Position numbers and translations under genes: made by a program
Source of the DNA: Strongylocentrotus droebachiensis
Lineage: Eukaryota; Echinodermata; Echinoidea; Camarodonta; Strongylocentrotidae
NCBI GenBank assembly: GCA_035222895.1
Contig: JAVYIG010006785.1
Location: 46,001 to 110,000 of the forward strand
DNA: 64,000 nucleotides
Direction of reading: 5' to 3'
Notes under the pieces: generated by a model
The model's database searches: none
Told to the model about the DNA's origin: nothing
The model's input: the letters and a program-made list of their open reading frames with translations, nothing else
Shown: in pieces, positions 46,771 to 57,887 of the stretch
Layout of the letters: every line of letters starts with the position of its first letter
Numbering within the stretch: position 1 is the first letter of the stretch

Positions 46771-47712
46771 TCAAGGGCAGAGCACGGACCAACAAGGACA
46801 CTTGCATTTATTTGTATAACTACATTTTGTATTTTATACATCTCTCCCTGCTATCCTCCTATTGCGTTACCATTGTGATACGAATATTCTATACATTGCT
46901 ATTGCATACATACAGCCGCTACCGGCGACATGAGGCTTGATGTGTCCTCAATCTGTGAATGAAAGATAAATATTACATTTTTGCTCAAACAAAACAGAAA
47001 AATTGTTATTTGCACTCCGTGGGCGCGATTCAACGATCAGCGGACCTTTTGTTATGACAATTCAGTCCTTTCAATGAAACATAGCCTTTTTTGTTGTTAT
47101 CAATGTTTTTCTCGTTGCCATTTATACGTGTTTTTGCCATTGCATTCATTTCCAGGAAGATAAACACTAAATGTAATACAGGATGGATATCACGGTCAGA
47201 ATTATACACATGTTTGTGTTTCCGTTTAGTTTTATTCTTAATTACTAATAGGCATTGCATTCGCGGTTGCATTTTCAGGATTGGTTGCTACAATTACACA
47301 ATTCATTGCAGCAGGTTCAATACTATACCTACATGTAAACCATGGACATGCACCAAACTACCAGACATCACCTAAAACCAAAATTGCATCCCTAACCCTA
47401 TATCCCCGCTGAGAAAAAGCCTGGAGAGAAATCAGTGCCTCGTTATTATAAATAATTCAATTATTCATTCACCTATTATCATGATTGCGAAATATTATAT
47501 TGCAATACTCCCAATGCAAATTGCATACATCGATTGGGATAAGCCATGATGTTTACCCGACCTAGCAAGACAATGATGTTTGTAATAAGCTCGTATCTTG
47601 GAATCGTGTATGTTAATACTACATTGTCGGATCACCTTAGGAGTATAAACATTGCATAGTGTCGTATCTTATAAGGGTGGTCATTTAATCTTGTGCTAAT
47701 AATCAGCTGCCA
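46771..47712. other. Intergenic, no feature recognised
   Basis: Overlapping opposite-strand frames at 47030-47375 lack any domain or splice support. Confidence 0.4.
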
Positions 47713-47846
47713 GGGGCGGGTTCCTAGAAACCGTCATAAGTCTAACTTCTTGAATATCCCATCGAAACGTGTGCTATAGAATTAACACGCGTTTCAATGG
47801 GATAGTCAAGAAGTTAGACTTATGACGTTTTCTAGGAACCCGCCCC
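47713..47846. mobile_element. Near-perfect foldback element (134 bp)
   Basis: GGGGCGGGTTCCTAGAAA is mirrored by TTTCTAGGAACCCGCCCC. The arms remain nearly complementary for about 60 bp, with a loop of roughly 15 bases. It is a diverged relative of 38273-38411. The arms match far better than in other foldbacks here, suggesting recent insertion or gene conversion. Confidence 0.85.
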
Positions 47847-48335
47847 AGGTCGTTAGTTGATTTCGCATTTGGTTAGTTTTAAATAGACCAATTTCGTAAT
47901 GTAATCAAATGTATACTTATATAATTATTTGTAAGAGACGAATGACATAATCCGTACAGAGGCACTTCACAAAGACGTATGCATTAGATGTGGTTACATT
48001 ACGAAAACAGTATATTGAAAAGCTGTGGGATATAGCCGCGCAATTTATCACCGTGAAATCAAGGGAAAAGATGTGAAAAATACTTCAATGCAGATTGTGT
48101 GCAGCTGTGTATGTATAAGAGTCCGACAGTGCACGGTTAATACACACATACCGAGTCTAATAAAATAGGGTTTTCCGCACCACTGGTTCACAATTAAACT
48201 TTCAAGGAGAGACAAAATGCGGGTCTGTTTACTTTTCACTTGCATTTTCATTGTGTTTGATTCATTGGCGTGAGAGCCTTGATTTTAATGTTTCCCTCAT
48301 GAATTTCTCTCTCTTTATGTGTCTTTTTTTTTTAG
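47847..48335 (+). other. Probable intron end upstream of the 48.4-kb gene
   Basis: It ends with a pyrimidine-rich acceptor (GTGTCTTTTTTTTTTAG, AG at 48334-48335). The rest has no recognisable feature. Confidence 0.45.
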
Positions 48336-48354
48336 GTGTAGAGGTGTCTTTTGA

Positions 48355-48489
48355 ATGATAAAGGGACTATCCGCCATGCCATGGAACAGTTACCCCATTG
48401 CCCGAGGGAGAGTAGGCGTACGGCAGTGTGTAGTATGGACCAGCCAGGCACGCCGACTAACCAAACACTATACTACACAAACGCACACA
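48355..48489 (+). other. Overlapping upstream open frame
   Basis: An ATG at 48355 in the next frame opens 44 codons and overlaps the start of the 381-codon frame. Its own context is weak (TTGAATGA), so most ribosomes would be expected to pass it. It may lower translation of the main frame. Confidence 0.3.
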
Positions 48490-49526
48490 CCGTGACTCAA
48501 GACATGACGTCACCTGTGACGTGGGTGTCGTGTTGTAAGTCGCCAAATCGCGGCGAATTGACTCAGTTCTGCTGCTGCCTCCACCGAAGGAGGACACTAT
48601 TGAAGAGGTGGTCTCGGAGACATCGCGAGAAGGAGGCAGCAAGGCCGGGCGTCGTCGGGAAGGGAGATGCAGGCATCACGCAGAAGCCTCATATACGCCA
48701 ACTTCAGCCCAGTGATACTACATTTTCATATCAGAACAATCTATCTCTCATAGCTACTTCCTCTAACTCTAACAAAACGTACACAGATTTAAAGGATGAT
48801 CCAACGTTGGAGAGGAGTACAGTAAATGAGAGACTCGAAAGCGATATGGTGTTATCAAGTGGTGTACTTGACAAACTTTCTCGATCAAAGTTTACGTCCA
48901 ATATCGCGAGCACTGATCACGGTGGCGCCGAAGTTGAGACGCCACTGTGTCCGCTAACCAGCCAGGCCCGGAACGCTCCCGACAAGGGGGACGATCTTAC
49001 GCTTCACGCACGGTTGCGTCCATCTTTTCCTTCATGGACAGGTGTAACAATTGGACGTCTTGTATTCGAATTAGTAAGCAGTGTCTCTCGCTTGATCCCC
49101 TCCGTTGTTCAGACAGTAAGACGATTAGCTGGAAGGGGCCGAGAGGGGCGGCTCGGGGGCCGATGTGAGTCGAAACCGGCGTTGAATTCGACCGCGCAAA
49201 TGACATTCCACAGGTGGGTTATCGTGCTGCTGGTGTGTATCATGGTTCTGCCAATCAACAGCACCGCAGCGCCGGGGTTGCTCTTGCAGGGGTCGGTAGT
49301 CGAGGAGCCCGGGAATGAACCGGGCTACAAGAACAGTTTCTATCAAGAGCTACCTCCCAAAGCTGAGTATGAGTCGGTCATTATCTGTCTCCTGGCTGTC
49401 AGTGCATTTATCGGACTCATTGTCTGGGTGCTGAAGTCAAACTTTGAGGAGAGACAGCAAAAACGCATGAGGAGGGAGGCCTCAATACGAGAGCGAACAA
49501 GTTCTGTCGCATGTTTGAAAACGTGA
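48381..49526 (+). CDS. Unrecognised membrane protein gene, single coding exon (381 codons)
   Basis: This is the only long host open frame in the window. The ATG at 48381 sits in a perfect Kozak context (GCCATGG). The frame is closed upstream by TAG at 48339-48341, just after a splice acceptor at 48335, so the 5' UTR is probably spliced. Residues 51-66 hold clustered Cys (CC, then CCC), followed by a strongly basic stretch (HRRRTLLKRWSRRHREK, 68-84). Residues 100-250 are Ser/Thr-rich and probably disordered. Hydrophobic segment 1 is at about 279-291 (WVIVLLVCIMVLP), followed by the glycosylation sequon NST and TAAPG. Segment 2 is at about 333-351 (VIICLLAVSAFIGLIVWVL), then a basic tail (QQKRMRREASIRER). 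I recognise no family. It could be a two-pass membrane protein, or a type I protein if translation began at Met274. Base composition is more balanced than the flanks. No AATAAA was seen in the next 1.4 kb. Confidence 0.65.
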   Translation: MEQLPHCPRESRRTAVCSMDQPGTPTNQTLYYTNAHTVTQDMTSPVTWVSCCKSPNRGELTQFCCCLHRRRTLLKRWSRRHREKEAARPGVVGKGDAGITQKPHIRQLQPSDTTFSYQNNLSLIATSSNSNKTYTDLKDDPTLERSTVNERLESDMVLSSGVLDKLSRSKFTSNIASTDHGGAEVETPLCPLTSQARNAPDKGDDLTLHARLRPSFPSWTGVTIGRLVFELVSSVSRLIPSVVQTVRRLAGRGREGRLGGRCESKPALNSTAQMTFHRWVIVLLVCIMVLPINSTAAPGLLLQGSVVEEPGNEPGYKNSFYQELPPKAEYESVIICLLAVSAFIGLIVWVLKSNFEERQQKRMRREASIRERTSSVACLKT

Positions 49527-50641
49527 CAGCAGTATTGTCGATATTTTTTTCTTCTCAAGTTATATCATCGCATCATCTTATTACAGTTTGGTTGAGCAGA
49601 GTTTAGGGGTCTCCAGGTCATTTATTTTCTCAGCATTACAAGCATTACGAACTAAAGTTAGCCGAGGGGAAAAGGACTTAGTTTTTTAGTATACAGGAAA
49701 ATTCGTTAAAAGTCATCAAGTTCACCGTTTTCTACTACACATTCGTCACCATCTTCTGTGTGTCCTATCTTGTTACTATTCTGTGATCAACTGGAAGTCA
49801 GTTTTTGGAATATATATCCTCGTTTGTTTCGTCAATCCTGTGCGCGTTGTAACAATTCGTCAATCGTATATCTGTGGACGATGTCTGGATAGTGTGAAAT
49901 TAGATCTACCAGGTGAAAATAGTTGGATTGTTCCGCAACTGAAACTGATTTCAACTTCTACTTCATTAATACCGTCACGTGAACATGGAATGATGTTATG
50001 TCACTTCTAAGTGTATCAGTCCAAAGGTATGCAATGCTCAAACTTCGGATCACTTCGCAACTAAATTTCACCTTCATCAGATAAAAACAAACTTCGCCAT
50101 TTGCTACAGGAGTACAGTTCAATGTGTGAAAAGTGTGTCTTGTCTATATTATTTTTGGGGAAAATGCGGTCAAGGCCGCAATTTCACAAGTTTTGTTTAC
50201 AACCCAGACAATAACGCCCATTTTGTGACGTTTGGAGTTACCCGTTTAACAAAGGAAAGATACGAGGGGGTGGGGTTATTTTTAGAATGAATTTTGTCTA
50301 AAATCTAAACGAATGTCATAAAAATATATTCCATAAATGATTGTGTTATTAACTTTACACAGGTAGAGCATAATCTGAGGTAATTTCTGTTCACGAGCTT
50401 CAAAAAGCAGGTTTTATATAGGAATTAACACTCATGATTTGTTTCAATGTAGGCTGAAATCAAGTGTGTAAACTTCTGAAACTTGTACATTTTGTTATGA
50501 GCTTTTTGTTATCTTCATTTTAACATGCACGTAGAATGACCATGTTCTTCAAATTATGATCAAATGTGATGCTAGCATGATTAAGAAACAAACCTGAGTT
50601 TGCTGTATTAAGAGTCAAAAGGGCGTGAACTCATAACAATA
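49527..50641. other. Downstream region, probably 3' UTR then intergenic
   Basis: No canonical AATAAA was found, so the 3' end of the gene is undefined. Short frames such as 49783-50010 are unsupported. Confidence 0.4.
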
Positions 50642-50753
50642 GGGACTTTTAGATTTGCGTGGACTGATACGTGTGACGTCCAATCAAGGCAGTGCATTAA
50701 AAGGACGTCGATCGTAGTAATCCGCGTTGTCGTTGTGCAAATCTAAAAGTCCC
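50642..50753 (-). mobile_element. 112-bp MITE, copy 2
   Basis: GGGACTTTTAGATTTGC and its complement at the two ends, with TA on both sides. It is the reverse-orientation counterpart of 33387-33497, with matching interior (GTGCATTAAAAGGACGTCG). Confidence 0.9.
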
Positions 50754-50757
50754 TATT

Positions 50758-51498
50758 ATCGAATGAACGCCCTTCTGGCTATCACGTGTGGCATTACGTA
50801 ATGCGCAAATGGTTACATACTGGGATAGTAAGAGGTTGGGGAAGCCCCTCCCCCTTAGCCCATTTCACCCTCGCTATGCCATAATTGTAATGACCTTAAT
50901 AGTTGGAGCGAAATATGACGACTCTAAGCAGTGACAATGCTTGACCTTGCCCCCATGATCTTGGCAAAGCATTGCGCATTCCAAAGTCGTTATGACGTGT
51001 GTCCACCCATAGGGATGAAATTGGTCACTCAACCAAGTTGTTTGACTTTATTTTCAAGACACAGATTCTCGAGAAACGTGCAACTCCCGATGATATTATT
51101 TTCTTTCTTTTTTTCCTCCAAAAGGAAATTATCTTGATACCGTTTATTAAAAACACGTCCCAGTTATTGAAAAAGCAGGCCGTTCAGCTTACGCTCCCGA
51201 ACTCTTTTTTTATTATTTGTTTTACTTATTAAACATAAATATTGACATCACAGTATAGAAGAAGCATAGATTTGATTACTGAAGAGATTTATGTGATTGG
51301 TGATGTAAGCTGAAAACTAGTTCTTTCTTTATTCTGCTGATTGTGCAGAAAGAACTAATTTTCAAGAAGCGTAGTTTGATCTGTGAAATTAAATGTAATA
51401 GAATAACATTCTGGGGAGTATATCACGTTAAAAAAATCCCTTATAAAGCAAATAATTGGTTTTCTTTGCCAAAAAGACATCAATTTTCAATTTGCGGT
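50758..51498. other. Intergenic, no feature recognised
   Basis: A short inverted repeat around AGTTCTTTCTTTATTCTGCTG and CAGAAAGAACTAATT lies near 51316-51362. Nothing else. Confidence 0.4.
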
Positions 51499-51502
51499 TT
51501 AA

Positions 51503-51906
51503 AGATAAAGTTGAGTTCTGGACATGCGATTGCATTGTGAAAAAAACGGTGTGGAATCGATCAGAAAAAGACGACCATGTAGCATATATAATAAGTATTG
51601 GTGTGTACTGCAAAGTTCTGGAATCATCAAAATGAAACGAGATTTGGCCCAGTCTCGGTAAAGTAACAGAAAGTAACACACAATGTACACAGAAAATTTA
51701 TATGGGACTACACAACCATGTGGCATAAAAAAAGAGGCCCAGATTATGTTTTAAGCTGTTACATGTCATATTTAGAATATGAAGACATTTGAAGGGCCAT
51801 GCTTTTCAGGGAATATTTTTTCTCTGATGTTCTTCCACACTTGCATAATAACAATGAAAACGCTCACAAATTATTTTTCACCTCTCCCCAGAACTCAACC
51901 TTCTCT
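51503..51906 (+). mobile_element. TTAA MITE family B, copy 3
   Basis: 404 bp with inverted ends AGATAAAGTTGAGTTCTGG and CCAGAACTCAACCTTCTCT, flanked by TTAA (51499-51502 and 51907-51910). Well preserved. Confidence 0.9.
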
Positions 51907-51910
51907 TTAA

Positions 51911-54900
51911 GTTCAAGACTGTTATTTTTCATTTGTTATACCAAGGGAGTTTATCAGCAGCTTATGAAGAAAACTGTACGGATCGCAATGTGTTAGGAAG
52001 ATCATATTTTTGGTCGCATATTCGCATGTACATAAAATGACAATCAAACATGTATTTTTCATTTTTCTTATCAGAATCCTTTTCTTCGTAAAAGTATCCC
52101 GTAAGAAAACTTTAATTGTATAAATATATTTCTTTAGTAATTCCTTATTTGAATATTCAAAAAACTTCTCACAGTCCATACCTACGGTCGAAAATATCAT
52201 AAGAAATCCTTTATTCCCTCTATAACATTAATCTTAATAGACAATCTTGGTCCTGTAAAGTGTCTTTAGGAAATATCGATTCGGGCTGCTAATACATACA
52301 TTCATTTTGACTGATCAATAACTGGCGTTTATACTGTACGTGCCAACTGCTGTTTGTTTAATTCTTGCATTAATTTCCAGTATGATCTTAATTGATTGTA
52401 AAATAATTGATTCAAGCTGTTTATATTTGTCCACGGAAAAGGGTTTTTACAAGATGATGACGACATCGGTCTAATTTTCATTTGTCTTACTACAACAGGA
52501 GCCAAATAAGTCTATAGAATTTAAGTCTTTCGTACAGGAAATGTTATTAGGCATGTCATGTAGTTAATAATTAACGTAATAAATCGATATACATTTTATG
52601 TTTTGCATTTTGTTTCCGACAAGTATATTGTTTGAGCATTGATTAGAACTCCACCAACACCCCCCCCCCCCCCCCTCTCCCTCTCCCGAGATTACGAAGT
52701 CGTAGTTCAAAGCGCTACGTCGTGAGTCGCCCCATAGCGTTCGAATCATTAAAATTCTTCCTAAAAGGAAATTATTTGGGTCAAAAGAAAGTAGATTGTA
52801 TAGGCCTACGTATGCAGGTCTCTTCTATAAGAGCATGATTATGCTAACGAAATATTTGCTCTACGAGATCAGAACCAATTGGCAACTTTTCATTTCGAAT
52901 ACCCCGCAACGTAAGCTCTGATATCACATTCCTCACGTTGAATATATGGGGCGTAGACGCAAACTTGTCTTCAGAACCTTGCGAATGTCAAAACTATTAT
53001 TTTGTATCGTTGCCATTTTTATTTTGAGACGGTAGACATGAAAGGAGACTGTTTTGAAAATGCGAACATTCAGCAACTTTTAGATTATCCACTTCGATGA
53101 ACATGCCTTTCATTGCATCAGAAATCCCCAGTGGTAGCTCTTTCACCAGACAAAAGTTTGTTTTGATCCTATAACTAGATCTGCAATGCGCATGAAAGCA
53201 TGACGTCATTTACACCGAAAAAAAATGATTATTTGCATTTTCTGGTCGATTACACACGGAGCTGTGTCAAAACGCTGGTCCCCAAAGCCCCTGGATTATT
53301 TGATGAAAAGAATTATGAGTTCAATAGAAACGATGTTATTTTACTTACATTCTAAACCAGGTGGTCACATCACGCATACCACATATTTCAGAAGGGTCTA
53401 ATGAATGCAGGCGGGTAACTGTAATTGTTGTTGGGGTTTCATAGATGTGTATCAATCAGATATGTGTTTTGGAAGAAAAATCGTATGATTCGGGGTGCTA
53501 GAAATTATAAAAAGGCTTGGCTGAATACGAATTATCGTAGTGGTTCGGGTGCTCCTAATTATATCTTCATAATAGTTACACTTTTAGTTTTTAAGTATTA
53601 AACAACATGTTTGTTTAGTAGCCCTACAACTTTTCTCAACAACTTTAATTTGTAACTGCCTCAAATCAGCAAACCATTGACGTTCATGTACGAGACAGGG
53701 AGATAGAGATGGGAGATTGTCTCCTCAAATTCGAACAGCGCGGTGGTCTCTTTGTAACATTCTCATTTTTATCTAGGTATTTCAATAACAAATATAAAAA
53801 TACAATAGAAATGGATGCGATAGCACCATCGGTGGATGCAACTACAATACAATTACCAAATTCAGCTCACTCGATTCGTTCAGTTGCAAAAAAAACTCCA
53901 AACTTGAATGTTGAAACCCGGGCACGAGGCATGACCCTCTTCAATGCAAAACCATGCCCGTACCCCTAAAGGAGATCATTGACCAACCCATACCCGGCCG
54001 CTAATGCTACCCGGCCGGTGCCATCCAATGGATGCGATCCCGTTGCTATGGGCTGTGGTACTGTTGCTACGTGATCTCTTGTCTCCACCCTCCCGTGGCG
54101 AGAGTAAATTGTGCGTAGCTGGACTCATCACCAGGCGTGAGAGTCTTCATTAGGCCAAATTAGAAGAAATTGAGCCCTCTTGAAAATACAAGCAGGAGGG
54201 CGGTTTGACCACACGATTGGGGGTGGATGCAGGATTATCTGACCGATGGGTGTATGGGGGGGGGGGGGGGGAGGAAAGGGGAAGTCAGAAAATTCTCTTA
54301 TACTAAAAGCCAAACAAATAGTCTTAACTCTGCATGCAACTTTGCAAGAGCAATACAAATAACTTTTTGAAAATGTTGAGTTGTCCTTTCCTTTCGAGTC
54401 AGAAAGTTTTCTAATACTAATAGGCAAAAAGTTTGCCTGATGTTTGGGGGATAGACAAGGTGTGGATGTATTGTTGGAAAAGATAAAAAGAGATCGGCAA
54501 GGTATGAAAGGATCCCACTTCTGGGTATTAAGAAATCACATTACTGGTCAGACTGGCAAGAAATGTTACTCTATATCGTATGCATTTTCCTTAAGATCTT
54601 AAGAGCATTACTGCATTTATCCCTTCCTCATTTTCTTTTTTCTTAAATGTTCTCTTTTGATAATAACAAACAAAGGTGTTACAGCAAACATGGACTAAAG
54701 ATTACCATGGTTGGATAGTTCACAAATGTACTGCATGTAGCTGCACATGCAGGATGGAATTGGTCTTTAAAACCTATACCCACACGCACAAGTACGTGTA
54801 ATGTTATTCGTCATAATATTAGCGAGTCTGAATAATATGCACGACGTACTGCCATGGCAAACGAAGAATTATCATGAGAAATTGGAGTAGGGTTTCGTAT

Positions 54901-55039
54901 AATTGGACAATTTGTCAAGAGCTAAGGGTGTGATGACCGCCTACAGCTATACCCATCGACACTCACCTATATCATCAAGGCAAGGTGACATGTTTAAAGG
55001 TAGAATCGAGTTCCCACAAAGCCAAGTGCAATTTCAGAA
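51911..55039. other. Intergenic with one poly(C) and one poly(G) tract
   Basis: Sixteen C at 52660-52675 and sixteen G at 54256-54271. Short frames (for example 53709-53969) show no domain. No transposon ends recognised. Confidence 0.4.
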
Positions 55040-55150
55040 TCCAAGTTATTTATTTCATTTATTTATTTAGCTTTATTTTATACACGGTTAAAAGCCCAGG
55101 TAGAGACCTTTCACGCTTTCCATTAGGGCCGTGTCTAACATTGAAAAGAA
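55040..55150 (-). repeat. LINE-like 3' tail fragment
   Basis: The minus strand contains GGGCTTTTAACCGTGTATAA followed by AAATAAA-type sequence. It resembles the end of the LINE remnant at 46015-46376. Confidence 0.45.
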
Positions 55151-56311
55151 ATGGATAAACATTGCTGTCGAATCAGATAATATTGCAATTACAATGGCAT
55201 AACAATACATGTAGTCAAAACAAAAGAAATGAAAAGTGATGGCATAAAATCGATTGAACATAACAATATAATACACATAAGAAGTCAAATGTGGGTGTTG
55301 GCGCCCCAGGCCCCCCCCCCCTCTTCCCGGTGTTTATGAAAGGCCCGTTTAACAGCTTGTTCGAAGCTTCTTCTTCTTTTTTTCTTATTCTTTTTTCAAA
55401 CAGATATCATCTTTCAAGTTCTACACGATAAGTAAACCCGAAAAAAAATGCATTTTCAATTGACAAATTGTTCTCTAAAGAAAGTTTCATAACGGGAAAT
55501 CGAGTCTTTAAAACAATCGAAAATTCCCGATGGTTCTTGACCAGCTGATACAAGTTTTCAAGGAGTTCCTCTCCCTCTCAAAACCCCTCGAGCTCGTTAA
55601 CCTCGCCAACTTCCACGGGGCAATGACCTTTGATGTACTTTGATAAATTTCCAACAACCCCCTTTTTGTACACGCATTTTTCAAGCCATAAACAAAATAT
55701 TGATGTGCATAAAACTTAATGCAGCTGAATCAAATTTCTCTTTGTAGGAAGAAAAACAGATTTGAAGTATATTGTCTTTACCCATTAAAACAGAGTTATA
55801 CATCACGTGTATGTGCATGCTGTGTTGTATGTTGATGCATACATGTATTATGTGCATTTCTTGTAATGTTACCGCAGCATAATATGTATTGGATACTGCG
55901 TACATAATTAATGTGTACAACGCAGTAGCAAGGACGACCGCCCTTACATATTTCGAAAAATATCATTGACGCATTTTATTATGCTCTCCGCGATTTTGTT
56001 ACAAATTGTACAGGTTTCGATTACAGGTTTCGATTACGCAATTAATGCTTTTGAACAATGCAAACCAGTGTTAATTTATTAATTGCTGGTCGTTTTTTTT
56101 ACGGATGGAAAACAATAATTCGTTTTCAATTAACCAACCCACTTGCTGCAAACCCTTGATAAATTGCACGTTTTTAGGAAAAGGTTTAAGTATTGGGTTT
56201 GTTGCTCAAAGCTACAGAATATTCAACCACGAGAGAGTTGCAATATGACATGGCGACCAAACAGAACAGATGGCTTTCCTAGGCTAAGCAACCATCGATT
56301 ATCGATCCGCT
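55151..56311. other. Intergenic with poly(C) tract
   Basis: Eleven C at 55311-55321. No gene recognised. Confidence 0.4.
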
Positions 56312-56965
56312 AATGCAACATAAACAACAGTTTCTCTCGACACATGCTTGAAATGGAATTTTAAATTTATTTTTGAAAACAATCAGCTACTGTTCGTTCA
56401 AAGTATGATCTTGATTTTTTAAAACACTACAATGTAATGTCACGATGCGTATATTATATCTCCCCATCCCCTCTAATGTCTTCAACATTATATGTTTCTA
56501 TACCAGATTCAAAAGCTGAAATATTACTGATCTCCTTTTAAATGCAACATGAGTAATAGTTCCTCTCGACACGTGTCTGAAATTGAATTTTGCTTTTGTT
56601 TTTAAAACAATCGGTTAACATAAAGCATACAAAGTGTAAATCTTTAAGTCAATGTTAGAATATAACATCCAGATGCGTGCATATTATATTCTCCCTACCC
56701 CCCCCCCCTCCCTCCCTCCCACCTCTTTATAATGTATCCAACAGTCAATGTTATACGAAGTTTAAAAGCTAAATTATCACTGAACTCCTATATTGCCACA
56801 TTAAAAAACCAGGTTCTCTCAACTCGCTCTTCTGAAATTGCGTTTTTTTCATTTACTTTAAAATATTCGGTGACTGTTTGTTTAACGTGTAATCTTGATT
56901 TCAATAATACTAGATTAGAATATCACGATGCTTATATTATATTCCGTCAACGAATATTCTGGGTT
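56312..56965 (+). repeat. Three-unit tandem array, period ~230-250 bp
   Basis: Units start at about 56312, 56541 and 56792. Shared blocks in order: AATGCAACAT, GTT-CTCTCGACAC, CTGAAATTGAATTTT, AAAACAATCGGT, ATCTTGATTT, AATATCACGATGC-TATATTATAT. The second unit boundary includes poly(C) at 56698-56708. The frame at 56732-57115 is not supported. Confidence 0.75.
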
Positions 56966-57502
56966 TATTGGAAGGACCATGTGATAATTTCCTTCCAGGG
57001 GCGGGGGCAAAAAGGGGCCCGGGAACAACCGGAAGGGAACTTTCTAAATGTAATTCAAACGAGTGAGTGGTGCATGATTTGTCACTGTACAAATGTATTT
57101 CCTCACAAATGCTAGCAGGTTTGCTAACAAATTCATACCTATCTATAATGTATAAATTACATTATTTGGCAAGGACGCCAATTCAACTTAGCATTGTCTA
57201 TAACAAAATCACAAAATATATCAGCTTTCCCAATTAAGAGTAGAAATATATAATCTAGATATACGATATACAATCAAATGTTACAAATATTTATGTAAAT
57301 AGAATCCAAACGTTTATCAATGTGCCTTCAGTACTGTAAAGTTTTAATTTAAAAACCTTATGTGTTGTATTTTTTTTTAGCATACATTATGTTTCTGATT
57401 TCCTGCTAATTGTTATTATTGTATTTAAATCTCTTTTCACAATTTAACGTTCAGCATAATTGGATGACATATAATATTATTATAGGCAATTCACTTCATT
57501 AG
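56966..57502. other. Intergenic, no feature recognised
   Basis: AT-rich, with a G-rich patch at about 56997-57035. Confidence 0.4.
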
Positions 57503-57506
57503 TTAA

Positions 57507-57883
57507 AGATAAAGTTGAGTTCTGGTCATGCGATTGTATTGTGAATGAAACTGTGTGGAATCGATCAGGAAAAGTTAATGATTTGGTGTGTACTTCAAGG
57601 TTCTGGAGTCATCAACAATAACAAATGATAAGAAATTTGGCCCAGTCTTGGTAAAGTAACAAGCACGGTATACATAAAGATGTATATGAGACTACACAAA
57701 CATGTGGTATAAAAATCGTGCCTCATTTTTAAGCTGTTACTTGTCATATTTATAATATGAAGGTATTTGAAGAGCCAAGCTTTTCAGGGGACATTTTTAT
57801 CTTATGTTCTTCCAAACGTGCATGATAACAATGATAACACTCACAAATTATTGTCCACCTTTCGCCAGAACTCAACCTTCTCT
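57507..57883 (+). mobile_element. TTAA MITE family B, copy 4
   Basis: 377 bp with ends AGATAAAGTTGAGTTCTGG and CCAGAACTCAACCTTCTCT, flanked by TTAA (57503-57506 and 57884-57887). Same orientation and close to the 51503 copy. Confidence 0.9.
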
Positions 57884-57887
57884 TTAA

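Noticed and set aside
48457-49346. Antisense and second-frame open frames over the 48.4-kb gene
   Set aside because: They are shadows; only the 381-codon frame has Kozak context, an acceptor and membrane segments.
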